Position numbers and translations under genes: made by a program. Below are positions 34,028 through 40,405 of a stretch of DNA of 40,405 nt, piece by piece. The stretch is from Chitinophagales bacterium. GTDB lineage: Bacteria; Bacteroidota; Bacteroidia; Chitinophagales; Saprospiraceae. The notes under the pieces were generated by a model. It saw only the letters and a list, made by a program, of their open reading frames with translations, did no database searches and was not told the DNA's origin. Numbering within the stretch: position 1 is the first letter of the stretch; each line of letters opens with the position of its first letter. The stretch lies in contig JAKSDI010000267.1 in NCBI GenBank assembly GCA_022360175.1, positions 1 to 40,405 of the forward strand. Reading direction: 5' to 3'.

Positions 34028-34903
34028 ATGCTCCTATCAATGACTGGCTACGGCCGAGTGTCGAAGCCACATGGCGAAAAAAACATCAGTGTAGAGATTC
34101 GATCACTTAATAGTAAGTACACAGATGTGCGCATCAAGCTGCCTCAAAGTTATAAAGAAAAAGAGGCAGAGCTACGAAAAACAGTAACGGATGCTGTTGA
34201 GAGAGGGAAAATAGATATGGTGATAGAAGTAAACTCTCCTGATGGCGGTGATGATTACGGATTGAATGAGGCCTTGTTCAGAAAGTATTTCCAAAAACTT
34301 TCTACACTGGCAACAGAACTAAGCATTCCAGATGGGGATATGTTACAGGCTATTCTTCGTTTGCCCAATGTAGTTGCAACAGCTGCTGAATCTATCGACG
34401 AAAAAGAATGGGAAGCGCTATACACTACTCTGAAAGAAGCCTTAGGTAAGTTCCACCAATTCCGATTGGCAGAAGGTTCTGCTATGGAAAAGGATATGAC
34501 ATTAAGAGTCAACAACATATCTGATATGCTGGAACAATTAGCTCCTTTTGAATCAGATCGAGTTACTCGCCTTCGTCAGCGCCTACACCAAAACCTGGAA
34601 GAGCACTTAGGTAAAGATAAAATAGATGAAAACCGCTTCGAGCAGGAAATTCTCTTTTATTTAGAAAAGATGGACCTGACAGAAGAAAAGGTACGCTTAA
34701 AGCAACACTGCAAATACTATCTTGAAGAATTGGCAAAACCTCACTCGCAGAAAGGACGTAAGCTGAGTTTTATAAGCCAGGAGATGGGGCGGGAGATCAA
34801 TACAATGGGAGCCAAAGCTTATTCTTCAGATATTCAACGTATCGTAGTAAATATGAAAGACGAACTAGAAAAAATAAAGGAGCAAGTAGCGAATTCTGTA
34901 TGA
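34028..34903 (+). CDS. yicC: YicC/YloC family endoribonuclease
   Basis: This 291-residue protein has the N-terminal family signature MLLSMTGYGR and SVEIRSLNSKYTDVRIKLP. The C-terminal DUF1732 block includes FEQEILFYLEKMDLTEEKVRLKQH and ends with GRKLSFISQEMGREINTMGAKA. YicC proteins are endoribonucleases linked to sRNA and mRNA decay. The length agrees with the family. The stop overlaps the gmk start (ATGA at 34900-34903), a coupled pair seen in many bacteria. Confidence 0.94.
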   Translation: MLLSMTGYGRVSKPHGEKNISVEIRSLNSKYTDVRIKLPQSYKEKEAELRKTVTDAVERGKIDMVIEVNSPDGGDDYGLNEALFRKYFQKLSTLATELSIPDGDMLQAILRLPNVVATAAESIDEKEWEALYTTLKEALGKFHQFRLAEGSAMEKDMTLRVNNISDMLEQLAPFESDRVTRLRQRLHQNLEEHLGKDKIDENRFEQEILFYLEKMDLTEEKVRLKQHCKYYLEELAKPHSQKGRKLSFISQEMGREINTMGAKAYSSDIQRIVVNMKDELEKIKEQVANSV

Positions 34904-35463
34904 GTAAACTTTTTTTATTTGCCGCTCCTTCAGGAGCAGGGAAAACGACTATCGTTAGGCATCTGTTAAATAATTTTGATCAGCTATCTTTTTCAGTATC
35001 AGCTACTACCCGCCCTCGCCGACCATATGAGCAGGATGGTAGAGATTATTATTTTCTTACAGAACAAGATTTCCGCAATCTGATAGATGAGGAAGCTTTT
35101 GTAGAATGGGAAGAAGTGTATGAAGGCTTATTGTATGGCACCCTTAAATCAGAAGTAACCCGATTATGGGAAGAGGGTAAGTATATCCTTTTTGATATAG
35201 ATGTAAAAGGAGCGATCAATATTAAAAAGCAATTTCCCAACGAAGCAGTAGCAGTCTTTATTCGCCCTCCTTCTATTGACGCTTTATATCAAAGATTAAA
35301 GTTGAGAAACACAGAAGATGAGGCCAGCCTTCAAAAAAGGATAGGCAAAGCAACTGAAGAAATGGGTTATGAGAACCAATTTGATTTGGTCTTGGTTAAT
35401 GATGTATTGGAGAAAGCATTGGCAGAAGCCGAAAAAATTATTACAGATAACATTAAATCATAG
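34900..35463 (+). CDS. gmk: Guanylate kinase
   Basis: This 187-residue enzyme makes GDP from GMP with ATP. The P-loop is APSGAGKTT at about 8-16. The GMP-binding segment has SATTRPRRPYEQDGRDYYFL, and the lid and core include FVEWEEVYEGLLYGTLKSEV and ILFDIDVKGAINIKKQFP. Length and motifs are complete. It overlaps yicC by 4 bp and is followed 12 bp later by apaG, so the three genes probably form an operon. Confidence 0.96.
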   Translation: MSKLFLFAAPSGAGKTTIVRHLLNNFDQLSFSVSATTRPRRPYEQDGRDYYFLTEQDFRNLIDEEAFVEWEEVYEGLLYGTLKSEVTRLWEEGKYILFDIDVKGAINIKKQFPNEAVAVFIRPPSIDALYQRLKLRNTEDEASLQKRIGKATEEMGYENQFDLVLVNDVLEKALAEAEKIITDNIKS

Positions 35464-35475
35464 GATATAGATCAG

Positions 35476-35862
35476 ATGGAGGCACTTATAACAAATGGCA
35501 TTAAGGTAACAGTTGTGCCTGCCTATGAGCCACAGTATTCACGTCCAGCTCATGACAAGTACCTGTTCTCCTATATCGTCACGATAGAAAATCAAAGTGA
35601 AGAAACTGTTCAACTGCTGAGGCGCTATTGGCACATATGGGATATGGCTGGACTGGACCGTGAAGTGGAAGGAGAAGGAGTCATAGGTGAGCAGCCCATA
35701 TTGCGCCCTGGACAGGTACATCAATATGATTCCTGGTGCGAACTAGAATCAGGCATTGGAAATATGGAAGGTTTTTATCTGATGCAAAAAAAAGAGGATG
35801 GAAGCTTTTTCGAAGCTCAAATCCCCCTTTTTCATTTACTAGCTCCTTTCTTAATGAATTGA
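35476..35862 (+). CDS. apaG: ApaG domain protein
   Basis: This 128-residue protein is a single ApaG (DUF525) beta-sandwich: VTVVPAYEPQYSRPAHDKYLF, then the conserved WxIxD-like strand and the block GVIGEQPILRPGQVHQYDSW, and finally GNMEGFYLM. It is linked to Co2+/Mg2+ phenotypes in enterobacteria and resembles the F-box-associated ApaG fold; the molecular activity is not settled. It closes the yicC-gmk-apaG group. Its 3' end overlaps the opposing ridA-like gene by 12 bp. Confidence 0.93.
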   Translation: MEALITNGIKVTVVPAYEPQYSRPAHDKYLFSYIVTIENQSEETVQLLRRYWHIWDMAGLDREVEGEGVIGEQPILRPGQVHQYDSWCELESGIGNMEGFYLMQKKEDGSFFEAQIPLFHLLAPFLMN

Positions 35863-36288
35863 AAGATGCTCCGGTACAACCGCTATGCACTTTAATTCAA
35901 TCGCAATTGGTGTGGGCAATGAATCGATCCCAACAGTTGTCCTGCATGGCTGATTGTCCTTAAAATACTCTGCGTAGATACTATTATATGTTTGAAAATC
36001 GCGTTTCATATCTGTAAGGAAGACGGTCACATCTACTAAATCTTCCCAGCGAGCACCACTTGCCTCTAAAACCGTTCTCACATTTTGGAATACAGAGTGA
36101 CACTGGGCTGCAAAATCAAAGGAAGCATAATTCCCACCCTTTGTTAGTTCAAGGCCAGGTACCCCATCTGTTTCTGGATCACGAGGCCCGATACCAGATA
36201 AAAACAATAAATTCCCTACACGGCGTGCATGAGGATAAAGCCCAACTGGCTTGGGAGCACCGCTCGCATCAATTTTTTCTGAAGACAT
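35851..36288 (-). CDS. RidA family (YjgF/YER057c/UK114) protein
   Basis: This 145-residue protein has the RidA fold motifs: GNLLFLSGIGP, then QCHSVFQNVRTVLEASG, VDVTVFLTDM and the active-site strand PCRTTVGIDSLP, whose Arg holds the carboxylate of the imine substrate. Family members hydrolyse reactive enamines and imines or act as deaminases such as 2-aminomuconate deaminase; which one applies here is unknown. It begins 5 bp after the acyl-CoA ligase gene on the same strand, so the two are probably co-transcribed. Confidence 0.9.
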   Translation of the reverse strand: MSSEKIDASGAPKPVGLYPHARRVGNLLFLSGIGPRDPETDGVPGLELTKGGNYASFDFAAQCHSVFQNVRTVLEASGARWEDLVDVTVFLTDMKRDFQTYNSIYAEYFKDNQPCRTTVGIDSLPTPIAIELKCIAVVPEHLSIH

Positions 36289-36293
36289 AGATA

Positions 36294-37961
36294 TTATTTA
36301 TTTTCTTCTCGTAGCGCCCGACGAAGAATTTTACCTACATTGGTCTTAGGTAATTCCTTGCGGAATTCTACAGCCTTTGGAACTTTATATCCAGTCAGGT
36401 TACCACGACAATACTCTATTAGTTCTTTTTCCTTGAGGCTTTTATCTTTGGCTACTACAAAGACCTTAACTACTTCTCCTGATTTATCATGAGAAATGCC
36501 AATTGCTGCACATTCTAATACTTTAGGATGACTAGCAACAACCTCCTCCACCTCATTTGGATAAACATTAAAACCCGAAACAAGAATCATGTCCTTCTTA
36601 CGGTCTACTATTTGTAAGAAACCTTCTTCATTGATCATAGCCATATCTCCTGTAGCAAGCCATTCACCTAGAAGCGTTTTAGCGGTTTCATCAGGGCGAT
36701 TGTAATACCCTTTCATTACCTGGGGCCCTTTTACTTGTAATTCACCAGGCTGATTATATCCAAGTACATTACCTATATCATCTACTATTCGCACATCCGT
36801 TGAAGATACTGGCAAACCTATAGTACCCAGGCGCCCCGTACCATCCAATGGATTAACAGATACTACCGGGGAAGATTCTGTCATTCCATAACCTTCTGAT
36901 AAAAAGCAGCCCGTTACTTTTTGCCATTGTTCTGCTACCGAACGCTGTACGGCCATACCACCACCAACGGTAATTTTCAAATTGCTGAAATCTACAGAGC
37001 TAAAATCTTTATGATTCACCAAGGCATTGAAGAGTGTATTTACACCTGTTATCAAAGATATTTTATAATCCTTCATAGCTTTAATAACAGATCCTAAATC
37101 TCTTGCATTGGTCACAAGTACTGCTGTAACACCATAACTCATCAATGCCAGGCAGTTTACTGAAAACGCAAATATATGATATAGTGGTAAAGGGCATAAA
37201 GCAACCTCTTCTCCATCTTTAAGGAATGGAGTCATCCATGCTCGTATCTGTAGCATGTTTGCAATCAGGTTGCGGTTGGTGAGCATCGCTCCCTTAGATA
37301 CGCCTGTGGTACCTCCTGTATATTGGAGTAGAATTACTTCATCAGGGCTCCCTTTATGGTCTTCCAATGTAAAGCGCTTTCCCTGTCTTACTGCCTCCAT
37401 AAATGTGACAGTGTTCGGGATATTATACTTGGGAACCATTTTTTTAATCCTGCGCACTACAAAGTTGACAATCGCTTTTTTAGGAAACCCCAACATTCCA
37501 CCTATACTAGTAGTAATAACCGTTTTAATATTGGTATCTCCCAAAATTTGTTCCAGGTTATGAGCAAAGTTTTCAGCAATAACAATTGCCTTAGCTCCTG
37601 AATCTGTGAATTGATGCCTCATTTCACGTGGAGTATACAATGGATTGGTATTTACTACTATCAGGCCCGCACGCAAGGCACCAAAAAGAGCAATAGGATA
37701 CTGTAGGAGATTTGGCATCATCAAAGCAATTTTATCTCCTGGTTCCAGTCCTCTAGAGCGCAGATAAGCCCCAAATTGGCGAGACAGTTTATCCACCTGA
37801 GTAAAAGTTAACTCTTTACCCATACAGGAAAAAGCCATTTTACTATTGTATTTATCAAAAGTCTCTTGAAACATTTCAACAAGAGTACTATATGAGTCGG
37901 CATCAATATTGGCAGGTATACCGCTCGGATAATTTTTTATCCAGGGGCGCTGATCGGTCAT
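36294..37961 (-). CDS. fadD: Long-chain fatty acid-CoA ligase (AMP-binding)
   Basis: This 555-residue acyl-adenylating enzyme activates fatty acids with ATP and CoA. Motifs include the P-loop-like LLQYTGGTTGVSKGAML at about 210, LPLYHIFAF, the YGMTESSPV motif, the hinge Asp region in WLATGDMAMINEEGF and IVDRKKDMILVSGFNVYP. The C-terminal catalytic Lys lies in LPKTNVGKILRRALRE. The N-terminal segment RPWIKNYPSGIPANID is typical of FadD. Family is firm, and chain-length preference is inferred from overall resemblance. It is the first gene of a likely two-gene operon with the RidA gene. Confidence 0.92.
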   Translation of the reverse strand: MTDQRPWIKNYPSGIPANIDADSYSTLVEMFQETFDKYNSKMAFSCMGKELTFTQVDKLSRQFGAYLRSRGLEPGDKIALMMPNLLQYPIALFGALRAGLIVVNTNPLYTPREMRHQFTDSGAKAIVIAENFAHNLEQILGDTNIKTVITTSIGGMLGFPKKAIVNFVVRRIKKMVPKYNIPNTVTFMEAVRQGKRFTLEDHKGSPDEVILLQYTGGTTGVSKGAMLTNRNLIANMLQIRAWMTPFLKDGEEVALCPLPLYHIFAFSVNCLALMSYGVTAVLVTNARDLGSVIKAMKDYKISLITGVNTLFNALVNHKDFSSVDFSNLKITVGGGMAVQRSVAEQWQKVTGCFLSEGYGMTESSPVVSVNPLDGTGRLGTIGLPVSSTDVRIVDDIGNVLGYNQPGELQVKGPQVMKGYYNRPDETAKTLLGEWLATGDMAMINEEGFLQIVDRKKDMILVSGFNVYPNEVEEVVASHPKVLECAAIGISHDKSGEVVKVFVVAKDKSLKEKELIEYCRGNLTGYKVPKAVEFRKELPKTNVGKILRRALREENK

Positions 37962-38246
37962 AATTGATTGTTGGTTTTGTTATGTACTCTATAGCAGTTT
38001 AGCCTCCCAAATCAGCGAACGGTGTCATTTTCTTATCCGAACCACAGATTGCCAAAAGGCCGGGCTAATCACTACAGAGCGTTACTTTACATAAACACTA
38101 ATGAATAGGACAAACTACGCAAAATATTGTTCCCAATCGTGGCTAAAATACAAATTTTAGTTCTTTTTATTGCTATCTATTCCTCTAAGCCTATCTAAGT
38201 GATTAATTTACAGTAATTTTTATTTTCAAATCATATATAAAAGCCT

Positions 38247-38254
38247 TACCTTTG
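38247..38254 (+). promoter_or_regulatory. -7 promoter element TACCTTTG for rpsA
   Basis: TACCTTTGC is a perfect Bacteroidota -7 element. Transcription would begin near 38260, giving an unusually long leader of about 115 nt before the ATG at 38374. The -33 TTG is not clear. Confidence 0.65.
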
Positions 38255-38267
38255 CAGCCGCTTATGC

Positions 38268-38290
38268 GAAATGGTGCATTGTACCATTTC
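38268..38290 (+). promoter_or_regulatory. rpsA: Hairpin in the rpsA 5' leader
   Basis: GAAATGGT (38268-38275) and ACCATTTC (38283-38290) form a perfect 8-bp stem with a 7-nt loop, right at the start of the expected rpsA mRNA. It may stabilise the transcript or serve in autogenous control by S1; this is inference. Confidence 0.45.
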
Positions 38291-38373
38291 CATATATTTT
38301 AGGAACCATATTTTTTAACCAAAGGTGTGATGACAAATTTTAATTGGATTCATGCTGAAAAAGCATTCTTTCA

Positions 38374-40405
38374 ATGCTAGAAGAAAAAGATGAACTAGAA
38401 GGGCAAGAAACGCCCGAAGAGCAGCCAGCAGAAAACACTGCTGAAGAGCAGCAAGAAACAACTGTTGAAGCTAAAGAAGAAACCGAGACACCCACAGAGG
38501 TAGAAGCTACTAAAGAGGTAGCTACTGAGGTTGTAGAAGAAGTCAAGGAAGAAACAAAAACTACCGAAGAAGCAACTCCTGTTGCTGCTGCTGAAGCAGA
38601 GGAAAAGAAAGAGGAAAAAAGCGATGCAGTAGAAAGTGCAAACACTGACACTACTGACAGCACAGAGGAAGAAGAGGAGGAAGAACTAGTAGAAGATCCA
38701 ATACTTAGCACTGCACACGATGATTTTGACTGGGCTATTGGCAACAAAGAGCTTCCTTACTCTGAAACAGAGATCAAGGAATATACAGAGCAGTATGAGT
38801 CTACTCTTACTTCTGTTATCGAAAGTGAGATTGTAAAAGGACGTGTAACCTCTATCAATGACGGTGATGTTGTTCTTGATATCAATTTCAAGTCTGATGG
38901 ATTAGTTTCCCTTTCTGAATTCCGTGACACTCCTGACATCACTATTGGTGATACAGTAGATGTATACGTAGAGCAGCAGGAAGATGCACGCGGCCAGTTG
39001 ATACTTTCTCGTCGTAAAGCAAAGCTTCTACGTGCATGGGAAAACATCGTAGACTCATACGAAAATGGTACTGTAATCAAAGGTACTGTGATCAGTAAGA
39101 CAAAGGGTGGTTTGATAGTAGACTGTGGTGGTTTGGAAACATTCCTTCCTGGTTCTCAAATTGACATCAAGCCAATCATTGATTACGATGCGTACGTTGG
39201 CAAGACGATGGAATTCAAAGTGGTTAAGATCAACGAGCAGATCAAAAACGCCGTTGTTTCTCACAAAGCACTTATCGAAAGCGACCTGGCAGAACAGCGC
39301 GAAGCTATCATTGCCAGCTTGGAAAAAGGTCAGGTACTGGAAGGTTTGGTCAAAAACATTACGGATTTCGGGGCATTCCTCGACCTTGGTGGTGTAGACG
39401 GCCTACTATACATTACAGATATTTCCTGGGGACGTATCAATCACCCAAGCGAGGTGTTGTCACTCAACCAGAAGATCAATGTAGTGGTACTCGACTTCGA
39501 CGAAAACAAGAAACGTATTTCTCTTGGCCTCAAGCAGCTACAACCACATCCATGGGAAGTATTGGATGCAGAGCTTGCTGAAGGATCAAACGTTAAGGGT
39601 AAGATTGTAAATATCGAAGATTACGGAGCATTCCTAGAAATCCAGCCTGGAGTAGAAGGATTGATTCACGTATCTGAGGTAAGCTGGAGCAACCAGCCAA
39701 TCAATGCTCGTGAATACTTCAAGCTTGGCCAGGAATACGAAGCAAAGATTGTTACTATCGATCGCGAAGATCGTAAGATGTCTCTATCTATCAAGCAACT
39801 ATCTCAGGATCCATGGAGTGATATCGAAACTCGCTTCCCTGAAGGTAGCCGCCACTCTGGTGAGGTTAAAAACCTTACTCCCTATGGTGTATTCGTCGAA
39901 CTGGAAGAGGGTATTGGTGGCATGGTCCATATCTCTGACCTGTCCTGGACCAAGCGTTACTCTCACCCCTCAGAATTTACCAGGGTAGGTGAGCAGATCG
40001 ATATTACCATCCTCGATATAGATCAGGATTCTCGCAAATTGTCTCTGGGGCATAAGCAACTGGAAGAAAATCCATGGGACACCTTTGAGAATGTATTCCC
40101 CGTGGGCTCTTTCCACGAGGCGACTATCATTCGCAGAGAGGATCGCGGAGCGATCGTGCAGTTGCCATATGGGCTGGAAGCCTTTGCACCTATCAAGCAT
40201 ATCAAGAAAGAAGATGGTAACCTGGCCGAGGTCGATGAGACACTGATGGTCAAGGTGATCGAATTCAACCGCGATGATAAACGAATATTGGTATCACACC
40301 TGCGCTATCTGGAGGATATCAGGCGTGATAGTGAAGACGGAGAGCGGGCTGAAAAGCGCAAGGAGCGTGAGGCTACACGCAGGGTGATCAAGAAGACTGT
40401 GTCGA
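38374..40405 (+). CDS. rpsA: 30S ribosomal protein S1 (3' end outside window)
   Basis: An open frame of 677 codons runs to the right edge. The start at 38374 is fixed by an in-frame TGA at 38356. Residues 1-115 are a very acidic Glu/Thr/Ala-rich extension. S1 domains then begin at about residues 156, 236, 323, 408, 494 and 582, with typical cores such as VKNITDFGAFLDLGGVDGLL and VEGLIHVSEVSW. Domains 3-5 show the mRNA-binding pattern most clearly. S1 recruits mRNA to the 30S subunit, which matters in Bacteroidota with weak Shine-Dalgarno sequences. The frame ends in a basic stretch (RAEKRKEREATRR), so little is probably missing. Confidence 0.95.
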   Translation, partial: MLEEKDELEGQETPEEQPAENTAEEQQETTVEAKEETETPTEVEATKEVATEVVEEVKEETKTTEEATPVAAAEAEEKKEEKSDAVESANTDTTDSTEEEEEEELVEDPILSTAHDDFDWAIGNKELPYSETEIKEYTEQYESTLTSVIESEIVKGRVTSINDGDVVLDINFKSDGLVSLSEFRDTPDITIGDTVDVYVEQQEDARGQLILSRRKAKLLRAWENIVDSYENGTVIKGTVISKTKGGLIVDCGGLETFLPGSQIDIKPIIDYDAYVGKTMEFKVVKINEQIKNAVVSHKALIESDLAEQREAIIASLEKGQVLEGLVKNITDFGAFLDLGGVDGLLYITDISWGRINHPSEVLSLNQKINVVVLDFDENKKRISLGLKQLQPHPWEVLDAELAEGSNVKGKIVNIEDYGAFLEIQPGVEGLIHVSEVSWSNQPINAREYFKLGQEYEAKIVTIDREDRKMSLSIKQLSQDPWSDIETRFPEGSRHSGEVKNLTPYGVFVELEEGIGGMVHISDLSWTKRYSHPSEFTRVGEQIDITILDIDQDSRKLSLGHKQLEENPWDTFENVFPVGSFHEATIIRREDRGAIVQLPYGLEAFAPIKHIKKEDGNLAEVDETLMVKVIEFNRDDKRILVSHLRYLEDIRRDSEDGERAEKRKEREATRRVIKKTVS

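Larger units (their letters stand above)
37962..38373. other. Divergent control region between fadD and rpsA
   Basis: No gene is seen. The rpsA side has a -7 element and a leader hairpin, listed separately. The fadD side has no obvious TAnnTTTG on the minus strand. Confidence 0.5.

Noticed and set aside
38340-38747. 135-codon Ser-rich minus-strand open frame
   Set aside because: It is the antisense image of the Glu-rich S1 extension (GAA/GAG codons read as TTC/CTC and shifted to Ser).

Overview
The window comes from a Bacteroidota chromosome. Two secreted proteins end in type IX secretion (T9SS) sorting domains, several genes have the Bacteroidota -7 promoter element TAnnTTTG (or TACCTTCG) just upstream, Shine-Dalgarno sequences are weak, and housekeeping genes look Bacteroidota-like (RNase E/G, YicC-Gmk, S1 with an acidic N-terminal extension, a 31-residue bS22-like protein). 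A Saprospiria-like member would fit, but I cannot fix the genus. No tRNA, rRNA, CRISPR array, insertion sequence or phage gene was recognised.

Layout. 0.2-9.5 kb: a T9SS-exported beta-propeller-like protein (-), then a TPR lipoprotein, an ECF sigma factor with a one-helix membrane partner and a DUF4097-like exported protein, a SulP anion transporter and a secreted penicillin-acylase-family Ntn hydrolase (all +). 9.7-25.6 kb: an AT-rich accessory region holding a TPR-CHAT protease-like protein, a serine-recombinase-derived protein that has lost key catalytic residues, two TM-coiled-coil-TM proteins, a very large KAP-type membrane NTPase with C-terminal helical repeats, and a SIR2-domain protein. 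A RhlE-type helicase interrupts this region. 25.7-30 kb: an AraC-type regulator, a second T9SS-exported propeller protein, a PhnA/YjdM-like zinc-ribbon protein, a GT28-like glycosyltransferase and a tiny lipoprotein. 30-40.4 kb: core genes rng, bS22-like, TPR lipoprotein, HU, yicC-gmk-apaG, ridA-fadD and the 5' part of rpsA, which runs off the right edge.

The most interesting part is 9.7-25.6 kb, which looks like an immunity or conflict island. CHAT proteases, KAP/STAND-like NTPases with long repeat arrays and SIR2 NADases are all established parts of bacterial conflict systems. Three details stand out. (1) The 1,655-residue NTPase is split by a frameshift exactly at an 11-T run. (2) The neighbouring SIR2 domain has Asn where the catalytic His is expected. 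(3) The CHAT gene is tail-to-tail, with a 56-bp overlap, with a gene that aligns by eye along a whole serine recombinase but lacks the catalytic arginines and carries an extra beta-rich C-terminal domain. Assigning these genes to one system is inference. All family calls come from reading motifs; no database search was run.
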